A DNA stretch of 64,000 nt from Alkalihalobacillus sp. FSL W8-0930 (GTDB lineage Bacteria; Bacillota; Bacilli; Bacillales; Bacillaceae_D), in the NCBI GenBank assembly GCA_037965595.1, contig CP150183.1, positions 3,472,001 to 3,536,000 of the forward strand, read 5' to 3'. Shown here piece after piece: positions 26,967 through 34,647 of the stretch. Numbering within the stretch: the stretch's first letter is position 1; each line of letters opens with the position of its first letter. A program made the translations under genes and the position numbers. The notes under the pieces were generated by a model, which saw only the letters and a list, made by a program, of their open reading frames with translations, was not told the DNA's origin and made no database searches.

Positions 26967-28907
26967 TTATTGTGGCGTTTCAGATGACTCGTTTACACCT
27001 TTTTCGCCATAGAAATAGTTGCTTGGATCTACTGGTTTAAATCCGTCCACATTATGGAAACGAAGGAGATCCTGGTATAACACTTCATCTGATAACTGAA
27101 GCTGCTCATCAACCTTTTCCTTTAAACGCTCGGTCTCAGGGTTCGCTTCGGCTTCTTCTCCAGTGTCAGTATGATATAGCGTTCCTTGTACATTTGTGTA
27201 CTTAGGTGTCACGAAGCTCCCGTCACGGAACGCAATCGTTTCATCATGTTCATCTGAAAAAAGATCCGTACCAAACATTAAATACTTCTGTGCATCAATT
27301 CCCTGAAGATGAAGTAAGGTTGGCATGACATCAATTTCTCCACCATACGTGTGATTGACACCACCCTCTACTCCTGGTACACGAATCATAAGCGGCACGC
27401 GTTGATTTTGGGCATTTTGATATGGTGTAATATCCGTACCCAGTACCTCAGACATCGCTCGGTTATGGTTCTCTGAAATTCCCTGGTGATCTCCATAAAT
27501 CATGATAATCGAATCATCATATAATCCAGATTCCTTTAATTCATCAAAAAACTCTTCAACCGCTTCATCTAAATAACGAGCCGTTTGGAAGTATCCATCA
27601 ACAGTTTTGTCTCCTGTTGTCCCACGATCAAGTGTAGCGTCCTCTTCATCCAATATAAAAGGATAATGGTTCGTAAGTGAGATCAAATGTGAATAAAAAG
27701 GTTGATCTAAGGACTCAAGCATTGGAATGGATTCCTCAAAGAAGGGTTTATCCTTTAATCCAAGATTCACAACCGTTTCATCTTCCATTGAATAGGAGCT
27801 TGCATCAAAGAAATGATCGATTCCAAACTGTTTATAAATTTGATCCCGATTCCAGAATGATTTGTAATCACCATGTAGAACGGCACTCGTATATCCCGCT
27901 TCCTGATTTAAGACCGCCGGAAGTGATTGATACGTATTCTGTCCCTTGGTTACAAAAGCCGACCCAGTAGGCAAGCCAAACATACTGTTATCAAGTGTTA
28001 GCTCTGCATCAGCTGTTTTGCCTTGACCTGTCTGATGGAAGAAGTTATCAAAGTACGTCATATCCTCCGAACCATGAGCGAGACTGTTTAAGAAAGGTGT
28101 AACCTCTTCCCCGTCTAACTCATAATCAAGCAGGAACGACTGAAAACTCTCTAAGTGGATTTTAATAATGTTTTTCCCCTTACCTGCTCCATACAGTTCT
28201 TCGTTTGGTTCAGCATAATGAGACGTTGTATAATGCTTTGCATTCGTTAGGTCATCACTACTTGCATAGGCTCTTTGAGACTCCATCTGCGCCGTTTGAA
28301 TGCCATCATAAACGGTGTAGTTGTATAATCCAAGATACTTAACAATATAATTACGATCAAACGTCCTCGTTAATAGCTGTGGACGATCAATCTCAGCAAG
28401 CGTTAAATTCACTGTGAAAATAGCGATTCCTGTGATAATGGCAGTTGATGCAAGACTTTTTCTAAACTTTATTTCTTTAAATGCTTTGTTTTGAATTAAC
28501 ACAAATAAAAGGATAGCTAAGTCAACAAAATAAAGAAAATCATGACCATACATCGTCGAGAAAATACCTTCAGTCATGTTGCTCACGTTATCTGTCTGCA
28601 TTAAGTTCGGTAACGTAAGAAAATCATCAAAGAAACGGTAAAACATAATATTTGCGTACAACACAATCGTCATGAGTGTACTGAATATCAAAATCCACCA
28701 GCCTGCACGTCTTCCTTTGGCAAATAACGCTAAACCAAACAGAATGATCGCAGCACTTAGTGGATTAATAAAAAGTAAAAATTCCTGCATCGTCCCTTTT
28801 ACACCTAGGTTAAATTCAACCTTGTAAGAGACATATGTCTTGATCCAAAGAAAAACGAGAGCAAGCAGAAAAAAGCCCTCTTTACTGCCTAATCTTCTTT
28901 TGTTCAT
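26967..28907 (-). CDS. ltaS: Lipoteichoic acid synthase
   Basis: 646-aa LtaS family glycerol-phosphate polymerase that builds the lipoteichoic acid chain from phosphatidylglycerol. Five N-terminal membrane segments (to about residue 175) precede an extracellular sulfatase-fold domain. The catalytic Thr in QTGQGKTADAE is near residue 297, metal sites include HLESFQSF and MIYGDHQGISE, and AYA/SSDD near 215 matches the signal-peptidase cleavage point known in S. aureus LtaS. These positions favour the ATG at 28907 over the one at 28937, which lacks a ribosome site. Its terminator is supplied by repeat copy F. Confidence 0.93.
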   Translation of the reverse strand: MNKRRLGSKEGFFLLALVFLWIKTYVSYKVEFNLGVKGTMQEFLLFINPLSAAIILFGLALFAKGRRAGWWILIFSTLMTIVLYANIMFYRFFDDFLTLPNLMQTDNVSNMTEGIFSTMYGHDFLYFVDLAILLFVLIQNKAFKEIKFRKSLASTAIITGIAIFTVNLTLAEIDRPQLLTRTFDRNYIVKYLGLYNYTVYDGIQTAQMESQRAYASSDDLTNAKHYTTSHYAEPNEELYGAGKGKNIIKIHLESFQSFLLDYELDGEEVTPFLNSLAHGSEDMTYFDNFFHQTGQGKTADAELTLDNSMFGLPTGSAFVTKGQNTYQSLPAVLNQEAGYTSAVLHGDYKSFWNRDQIYKQFGIDHFFDASSYSMEDETVVNLGLKDKPFFEESIPMLESLDQPFYSHLISLTNHYPFILDEEDATLDRGTTGDKTVDGYFQTARYLDEAVEEFFDELKESGLYDDSIIMIYGDHQGISENHNRAMSEVLGTDITPYQNAQNQRVPLMIRVPGVEGGVNHTYGGEIDVMPTLLHLQGIDAQKYLMFGTDLFSDEHDETIAFRDGSFVTPKYTNVQGTLYHTDTGEEAEANPETERLKEKVDEQLQLSDEVLYQDLLRFHNVDGFKPVDPSNYFYGEKGVNESSETPQ

Positions 28908-29092
28908 TTTCAATCTCTTCTTTCTAAACAAATTCATGAGCTTTATTTTAGGGCGAAGCGCCTAAAGTGACAAGTATCAAAATAAGGAGAATTCGTAAGT
29001 ATACTGGTCTCTACCTTAAAAACATGAGGGATTTATCGGTTTTCCTTGTGCCAGATCACGTACCCTCGTACTTGCACCTTTTAAGCTCATGA

Positions 29093-29716
29093 TTACGTTG
29101 GTCTTTTTAACTCAAACGGTGTCTGAATCTGGGCGTAGTCATGCCCGGCAAGTCTTGCCACAGGCTTTAATGTATCAGTCTTGATATACCCTGTCTCCAA
29201 TTCATACACTGCCTCTGAAACATGATAACACACCACTCTCGCAAGGATAAGGTCATTCACAACAACCCCTTGATCATCACGAATCGGTATATGCTCATGA
29301 AGTGTACATTCGTAGCGGATCTTCGCTTCTAGTATCCCCGGAACTTTTACAATTTCACTTGGTTTTACATGGAATTTCGTTAAATTTAGTTCACTTTCCA
29401 AAGGAGGTAATGAAGCCGCTGTCGCGTTAATGTCTTCAAGATTTTCTTCATCTGTCAGGTGAACAACAAGTTCTTTATGTTTAAGTACGTTCCGTGCTGT
29501 GTCCTTTAACTCTCCAGTTTTCCTTGAAACCGATATCGCTAGGATAGGCGGATTTGAAGAAACAATGGTGAAGAAGCTAAATGGTGCTGCATTGACTACT
29601 TGCTGGTTCTCTGAAGATAGAGTGGTTACAAACGCAATCGGTCTTGGCACCACAGAGCCAGATAATAATTTGTAGTGGTCTTTCGCTGTTAACTCCGTAG
29701 ACAACAATGTATGCAT
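29093..29716 (-). CDS. Flavin reductase-like FMN-binding protein
   Basis: 207-aa split-barrel flavoprotein of the flavin reductase/flavoredoxin type. The FMN-binding stretch includes SGSVVPRPIAFVTTLSSENQ and NAAPFSFFTIVSSNPPILAISV. Probably an NAD(P)H- or protein-linked flavin oxidoreductase; its partner is unknown. It follows the minus-strand hypothetical gene at 29786 with a 69-nt gap. No clear terminator was found in the 185 bp between it and ltaS. Confidence 0.88.
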   Translation of the reverse strand: MHTLLSTELTAKDHYKLLSGSVVPRPIAFVTTLSSENQQVVNAAPFSFFTIVSSNPPILAISVSRKTGELKDTARNVLKHKELVVHLTDEENLEDINATAASLPPLESELNLTKFHVKPSEIVKVPGILEAKIRYECTLHEHIPIRDDQGVVVNDLILARVVCYHVSEAVYELETGYIKTDTLKPVARLAGHDYAQIQTPFELKRPT

Positions 29717-29785
29717 TAGTTGTTTTCCTTCCTTCTGAAACTTGTCATTTTATACCCGTTTACCTGTTTTTATAATCCTGTACTT

Positions 29786-30379
29786 TTACTTAAAATCGGA
29801 AATATAGCTGTACACTTTATCTATTTCTTCCTCGCTTCCAAAGGCATAGGTCACGCCCCAGAGCTTATCAACCTTCGTTTCATTTACATGTGCATCCAAA
29901 TCATGAAAAATTCGATGCAAATAACGTACAGACATCTCATCCTCATGTTCCTCTGATAATTCCATTAATACTTTAGCATTCTTTAGATCATTAATGGCTT
30001 CTGAGGGAGCTAGTCCATGCTGACTCAACCACTCCACATCAGCTTTAAGCTGACGCCATTTATCCTTATCAGCTAGACTGTTGTGGTCAATTCGTTCTAC
30101 TGCACCCCAGCCAGCTAACGTATTAAGGTTGTCGTGTTGTTCCTTTAGTATTTCGCGGACTCGTTCCTCTTCCCCTTCTTGAAATACAATTCGTTCAGTT
30201 GACGGTTCATATTCGATGATTCCATTTGATTCTTCTGTTGCTGTTCCGAGTTCACGAGTTGTTTCACTATCTGGCGTTTCCTTCGAGAGTATACTGTTTT
30301 GCGTTAAACCAAGATATATGACAACTGCACATATCAGAGTGATTAAAAGTGTAGCTCCAACAGCTATTTTCTTCTTCAA
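29786..30379 (-). CDS. Membrane-anchored hypothetical protein
   Basis: 197 aa with an N-terminal membrane anchor (about 5-25, positively charged start, so probably type II orientation) and an extracellular, acidic, helix-rich remainder. Features such as WGAVERIDHNSL, VRYLHRIFHDLDAHVN and KVDKLWGVTYAFG look conserved and recall an uncharacterised Bacillaceae family, but I do not recognise a function. Confidence 0.75.
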   Translation of the reverse strand: MKKKIAVGATLLITLICAVVIYLGLTQNSILSKETPDSETTRELGTATEESNGIIEYEPSTERIVFQEGEEERVREILKEQHDNLNTLAGWGAVERIDHNSLADKDKWRQLKADVEWLSQHGLAPSEAINDLKNAKVLMELSEEHEDEMSVRYLHRIFHDLDAHVNETKVDKLWGVTYAFGSEEEIDKVYSYISDFK

Positions 30380-30487
30380 ACGAATTCAGCCCCCAGGCAA
30401 ACAGAATGTCTTCTTTTAAATGTATCATAGAGAACCAATTTTTATCAGTAAATGAAGAAAATCTTAAAAAAGAACACATAAATAAAG

Positions 30488-30516
30488 AAGACTGATGACT
30501 TCATCGAATCATCAGT
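30488..30516 (-). terminator. Terminator after the atypical SDR gene
   Basis: On the minus strand ACTGATGA pairs with TCATCAGT, followed by CTTCTTTATTT. Confidence 0.75.
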
Positions 30517-30525
30517 TTTGTATGA

Positions 30526-31311
30526 TTAAATAGCCCGGATCATCCCACCATCCACTAAGATGGAGCTCCCAGTCATGTAGCTTGAAGCATCTGAGGCTAG
30601 AAATGTAACAACGTTTGCAAATTCCTCAGGTTGTCCGTATCGTCCAAGCGGGATATTCTTGCGCGCCTGCTCACTGACTTCTGTCTTATCTATCCCTTGC
30701 TTCTCAGCCTTTAGTTGATCTAAGTGATCCACCCGGTCTGTAGCAATTCGTCCAGGAGCCACGGTATGCACTAGGATTCCATATGGGGCAAGCTCTTCTG
30801 CAAGGCTTTTAGCTAATCCTTGGATGCCCATTCTAAATGTGTTAGAGAGAATTAATCCAGGGATCGGTTGTTTAATGGATGAAGAAGCTATATTTAAGAT
30901 CCGCCCTCCATTTTCTTTTAGATCAGGTAAGACTTCTCGAATTAATCGAATATAGCTTAACAAATTTAATTGAAAGGCTTGCTCCCACTCTTCATCAGAA
31001 AAATCCTCAAACCCTCCACCTGGAGGTCCACCTGCGTTATTTACAAGAATATCAATCGTTCCTAATTCTTCTCGTGTTCGCTTAACTAACTGCTTGATTT
31101 CATTAGGTTTCGTGATGTCACATACGCAGTATTCCACTTTGCCCTGACCCATGTCCTTAAGTTCGTCTTGTACCTTTGCAAGCTTATCTGCATCTCGACT
31201 AGTCAGCATGACGTGAACGCCTTCTTTAACAAACTTTGTGGCCACTGCTTTTCCTAGTCCTTGACTCGAGGCGACAACTAAAGCCACTTTCCCTTTAAGA
31301 CCCAATTCCAT
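30526..31311 (-). CDS. SDR-family protein with degenerate catalytic residues
   Basis: 261-aa Rossmann-fold protein similar to 3-oxoacyl-ACP reductase. The cofactor loop reads VASSQGLG instead of TGxxxGxG, NNAGG is present, and the Ser of the active site is kept in NIASSS. Where YxxxK is expected, the sequence reads SNTFRMGIQGLAKSLA, so the catalytic Tyr is Ser/Asn and the Lys is Arg. An SDR subgroup with imperfect cofactor motif and tetrad is known, so this is probably not a pseudogene. The ATG at 31311 with GGAGGGATC is chosen over 31344. Reaction unknown. Confidence 0.88.
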   Translation of the reverse strand: MELGLKGKVALVVASSQGLGKAVATKFVKEGVHVMLTSRDADKLAKVQDELKDMGQGKVEYCVCDITKPNEIKQLVKRTREELGTIDILVNNAGGPPGGGFEDFSDEEWEQAFQLNLLSYIRLIREVLPDLKENGGRILNIASSSIKQPIPGLILSNTFRMGIQGLAKSLAEELAPYGILVHTVAPGRIATDRVDHLDQLKAEKQGIDKTEVSEQARKNIPLGRYGQPEEFANVVTFLASDASSYMTGSSILVDGGMIRAI

Positions 31312-31463
31312 AATGATCCCTCCAATTAAATGTGCTCTTCCCATCTATTGTGAAGAAGTCTGTACAAATAGGCAACCATTCCGCAACGAAGAAGTGTGAC
31401 GTTTGTCCCTCTCCACAAAAGGGTACAACGTACTATAACTTATAAGACGCGGAGGATACCCTT

Positions 31464-32369
31464 TTGACTCATCAACCCAATGAAGTAAGTGAACAGCATG
31501 TAATCGAGGCCCTTGAGAAAAACCTGGCAATGATTCGTTTTGATTTAAATCGTCGAGTTGCCTACGTAAATCCTCTTTTTGCCCAAACGATGGGCTATAC
31601 AGTAAATCAAATGCTCGGAATGGGGCATCAGGAGTTATGCTTCCCTGAATTTCGCCATAGCCTGCGTTACGAACAATTTTGGCGAAGCTTACTATCTGGT
31701 GTGAGCTTTCAGGATAAGATTTTGAGAATGAGTGCAAACGGCAGTAAAATCTGGTTAGAAGCTACCTACATGCCAATAAAAGATGAATATGGAGCTGTGG
31801 TTGGCGTATCAAAGGTCGCTACCAATATCACACAAAGACAGGAAACCATCACATCCTTCGCCTCTAATCTGCAAGAGATGTCAGAGAGACTAGACGAGCG
31901 GGCCGAAGTAGGGATTGACCGTAGCCAGAATTTAATTACTAGTATTAATCAGGTTGCCTTATTATCTACTCAAAACACAGACACCCTAGTTGGGCTTCAA
32001 GATAAAGCAAATGCGATTCAAGGCATTATTAAGACCATTCAAGGCTTTGCCTCACAAACGAACTTGTTAGCTCTAAATGCTGCCATTGAAGCAGCAAGAG
32101 CAGGGCAATACGGGAGAGGGTTTGACGTAGTAGCGAAAGAAGTTCGAACCTTATCTAAACGAATTGAGGAATCAGTCATTGAAATTCGTGACAGCATACA
32201 GTCAATGACAAATGAAGTTCAGACCATTTCAAAGGGAACACATCAGGCAAAAGAATATAGTCTCGAGAATCAAAAACAAGTTCATGTGACCATAACGGAC
32301 TTTGAGACCTTTTCAAAAGACGCAGGAGAACTAAAAGAGAAAACAACGACATTAAAGAATATTATTTGA
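31464..32369 (+). CDS. Soluble PAS-domain chemoreceptor-like protein
   Basis: 301 aa with no membrane segment. Residues about 10-125 form a PAS domain ([36 protein letters not shown]), which may hold haem or flavin. Residues 140-301 form a very short MCP signalling hairpin with the tip [20 protein letters not shown]. The HAMP and long methylation helices are missing. It could feed redox or oxygen signals to CheA. It starts with TTG behind GGAGGATA. Stop is followed within 12 nt by dispersed repeat copy E. Confidence 0.9.
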   Translation: MTHQPNEVSEQHVIEALEKNLAMIRFDLNRRVAYVNPLFAQTMGYTVNQMLGMGHQELCFPEFRHSLRYEQFWRSLLSGVSFQDKILRMSANGSKIWLEATYMPIKDEYGAVVGVSKVATNITQRQETITSFASNLQEMSERLDERAEVGIDRSQNLITSINQVALLSTQNTDTLVGLQDKANAIQGIIKTIQGFASQTNLLALNAAIEAARAGQYGRGFDVVAKEVRTLSKRIEESVIEIRDSIQSMTNEVQTISKGTHQAKEYSLENQKQVHVTITDFETFSKDAGELKEKTTTLKNII

Positions 32370-32375
32370 ATGAAG

Positions 32376-32646
32376 TAAAAGAGGGCGGACATAACGTAAA
32401 ACAATTTGAAAAGGCGAATGATTCGATTGCAGAATCGTTCGCCTTTAGTGGTTTTATTTGAACAAGCGGAGGGAGAACCCGAGACTCCTACGGAACAGAA
32501 CGCGGTGAAGACACTGTAGCGGCGCCCTTTCCGCGAAAGGGGCTGAGGCCGTTCCCGTGGAAAGCGAGGGATTCTCCTGTAGCGGAATTGGTGCTATGTT
32601 CGTGTTTGACTCGCTACATTCATGTTATGTCCCAGCCTCTTCTTTT
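32376..32646. repeat. Dispersed repeat copy E, inverted, with clear inverted ends
   Basis: Left end TAAAAGAGGGCGGACATAAC, right end GTTATGTCCCAGCCTCTTC then TTTTA, giving near-perfect terminal inverted repeats of about 20 bp. The hairpin (32410-32445) follows the left end, and the core reads opposite to copies A, B, F, G and H. It fills the space between the PAS receptor stop and the MazG-like stop codon, which its right end overlaps. Confidence 0.9.
32410..32445. terminator. Bidirectional terminator hairpin of repeat copy E
   Basis: AAAGGCGAATGATTC pairs with GAATCGTTCGCCTTT, with one pair that would be G-U in RNA. It lies between convergent genes. Confidence 0.8.
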
Positions 32647-33511
32647 AGTAAACCGATTTGATTATGTACGTAGCGAGCCCCTCTGTTTCTTGCGCAGATA
32701 CGGAAAAACGTGTTGGGTCAAGCTGGAATTGCTTGTGTACATCTTTTTCTTGGGGTGGCATGGTTAGTATGAGTCCATCTAATCCCTCAGTGCGTGCGCA
32801 TTTTTTAAAACGGTTAACCGTTAACTGAGTGATGGAGAGATTTTGCTCTTTAGATTGAGTTGGATCCCATGGACAGGCTGACCAAAAACGAGAGCCCTGT
32901 TGAAACAATGTGGATAACCCAAGAGCTTCCATCGCAACTGGCTCAGTAATCGGATCGGACGTAATCGCGAATCTATTTTGATCGCGTTTTAAATTTTTCC
33001 GGATGGTGGTTGCTACATGGTCAAATAACGAGCAACGAAGAGCCGATGCGAAATGGAAAAGCTCCTGGTGAAAAATAGCAATTTGACCACCCAGCGAGAG
33101 CGGCTTCTCTGTCTGTTTCATTGGTTTATCGCCATCATAATGGTTGATGATACGTGCAATCGTTCCTGCTCTTCTTATTAAAGCAAGTAGCAAGTCAGAT
33201 GCCGGGACGTTTTTATTGGAGAATTGAATTTCACTCACATTGGTTGGTAGACCAATTTTTTCGTACTCTCCAGTTAAATCTGTCGCAAACTGATTGGCTA
33301 GACACGTTGTAATGATAAACACATCAGCAAGCTCCCCGCCAATTGTATCCGGATCCTTTTCTTTCGTGATCAGTAACTCTGCAAGCTCTCCCACTTCCTC
33401 TGTCACGCGGGCCAGCCCAGAAAGTGTACGCCAATACCCACCAAGGCGTCTGATTGATTGATCGATTAGCTGTTGATAATCGAGAATGGTTTCTAATTTG
33501 TCACCTATCAT
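32645..33511 (-). CDS. MazG-like pyrophosphohydrolase domain protein with unknown C-terminal domain
   Basis: 288 aa. Residues about 10-105 resemble the all-alpha NTP pyrophosphohydrolase (MazG/MazG-like) fold with EEVGELAELL and GGELADVFIITTCLANQ, the EExxE...ExxD metal-binding pattern. The remainder (to 288) has SDPITEPVAMEALGL, FWSACPWDPTQ and DGLILTMPPQEKDVH, which I cannot assign. The ATG at 33511 has TTGGAGGAC, so the longer frame to 33601 is rejected. Its stop overlaps repeat copy E, and its upstream region carries a periodic array. It could remove abnormal or modified nucleotides. Confidence 0.75.
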   Translation of the reverse strand: MIGDKLETILDYQQLIDQSIRRLGGYWRTLSGLARVTEEVGELAELLITKEKDPDTIGGELADVFIITTCLANQFATDLTGEYEKIGLPTNVSEIQFSNKNVPASDLLLALIRRAGTIARIINHYDGDKPMKQTEKPLSLGGQIAIFHQELFHFASALRCSLFDHVATTIRKNLKRDQNRFAITSDPITEPVAMEALGLSTLFQQGSRFWSACPWDPTQSKEQNLSITQLTVNRFKKCARTEGLDGLILTMPPQEKDVHKQFQLDPTRFSVSAQETEGLATYIIKSVY

Positions 33512-33589
33512 ATAGTCGTCCTCCAAAAGATATGTTCTCTCATTAGTATACAGAAATTTATGAATGAAGTGGCGGTGAGGGAATGGAGG

Positions 33590-33786
33590 GTAAGGCTCCA
33601 TTTCTCTCGGCTAATGCTCCACTTTTTGTTCTAACGCTCCAGTCCTCTCGGCTAACGCTCCACTTTTTGTTCTAACGCTCCAGTCCTCTCGGCTAACGCT
33701 CCACTTTTTGTTCTAACGCTCCAGTCCTCTCGGCTAACGCTCCACTTTTTGTTCTAACGCTCCGTTTCCCTCAGCTAACGCCTTAC
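33590..33786. repeat. Periodic array 1: 41-bp dimer units (20/21-nt spacing)
   Basis: CTAAYGCTCC or its variant recurs at 33590 (variant), 33611, 33631, 33652, 33672, 33693, 33713, 33734, 33754 and 33775: spacing alternates 20 and 21 nt. The long unit repeats exactly every 41 bp (CTCGGCTAA at 33606, 33647, 33688, 33729; CTCAGCTAA at 33770). It lies in the 395-bp gap between the divergent MazG-like and DsbA-like genes; 33790-33890 shows only a degenerate tail. Confidence 0.95.
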
Positions 33787-33906
33787 GTTCGTTCTCGTTC
33801 TCCCATTCTAATCATTTCACGTCATCTCCCATCCCCCCAAGCTCACTTGCTTGATATATTCCACGTTCCGGCATACACTACGTGTACATAAAGGAGGGTT
33901 CCACCT

Positions 33907-34602
33907 GTGAATATTGAAATTTGGTCAGATTTTGCTTGTCCATTCTGTTATATAGGGAAACGTAAATTGGAGAAAGCACTTGATCAATTTGAGCATCGTA
34001 ATGAGGTGACAATGGAATTTAAAAGCTTTGAGCTTGATCCCCATGCACCAAAGCATACAGATCGTACGATGGCTGAGATTCTTGCTGGTAAGTACCGGAT
34101 GCCGGTTGAACAAGCTGAGGCGATGACGGCAAATGTTGCTGCGCAGGCAGCAGACGTTGGTCTTACGTATCGGTTTGATACGATGCAGCCAACGAATATG
34201 CTAGATGCGCACCGCCTCACTCATTTTGCGAAAACAAAAGGGAAAGCAAATGAGCTAGCGGAACGTTTGCTTTATGCATACTTCACAGAATCAAAGCATC
34301 TGGCCTCAACTGATACATTGCTTGAGCTTGCTGCTGATGTTGGAATTGATCCAGAGGAAGCGAGACCCGTTCTTGAGGGTGATCAATATACGGAAGATGT
34401 TCGAGGTGATCATAACCGCGGAGTAAGTCTTGGTCTGCAAGGCGTTCCATTCTTTGTGATTAACAATACTCACGTGGTATCAGGTGCCCAGCAGCCTGCT
34501 GCTTTCTTAGAAGCTTTAACAAAAGCCCATGAAGAAGAAGCCGCTAAGAATAAAAACAATACTCCGGACAATGGATGTAGTGACGGACTTTGTACCTTTT
34601 AA
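33907..34602 (+). CDS. DsbA family oxidoreductase (FrnE-like)
   Basis: 231-aa cytoplasmic thioredoxin-fold protein of the DsbA/FrnE group. The active-site dithiol is CPFC in SDFACPFCYIGKRKLE (about 8-23), the cis-Pro loop is LQGVPFFVINN, and a helical insertion lies between. A second Cys pair occurs at the C-terminus (NGCSDGLCTF). No signal peptide. It probably acts in disulfide isomerisation under oxidative stress. GTG start behind AAAGGAGGG. Confidence 0.93.
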   Translation: MNIEIWSDFACPFCYIGKRKLEKALDQFEHRNEVTMEFKSFELDPHAPKHTDRTMAEILAGKYRMPVEQAEAMTANVAAQAADVGLTYRFDTMQPTNMLDAHRLTHFAKTKGKANELAERLLYAYFTESKHLASTDTLLELAADVGIDPEEARPVLEGDQYTEDVRGDHNRGVSLGLQGVPFFVINNTHVVSGAQQPAAFLEALTKAHEEEAAKNKNNTPDNGCSDGLCTF

Positions 34603-34605
34603 CCA

Positions 34606-34646
34606 AAAAAGCACCTGCCTCCCTTTAACAGGGTCAGGTGCTTTTT
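34606..34646. terminator. Bidirectional terminator
   Basis: AAAGCACCTG pairs with CAGGTGCTTT (inner GCCTCCC and GGGTC nearly continue the stem), with A/T runs on both sides, between the convergent DsbA-like and EIIC-like genes. Confidence 0.9.
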
Positions 34647-34647
34647 C

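Noticed and set aside
30526-31311. Pseudogene call for the atypical SDR
   Set aside because: The frame is intact, the ribosome site is strong, and an SDR subgroup with the same kind of changes is known.
33590-33786. Possible CRISPR array
   Set aside because: Units are contiguous dimers of similar halves with no unique spacers, and no cas genes are in the window. The same applies to 42507-42856 and 62031-62215.
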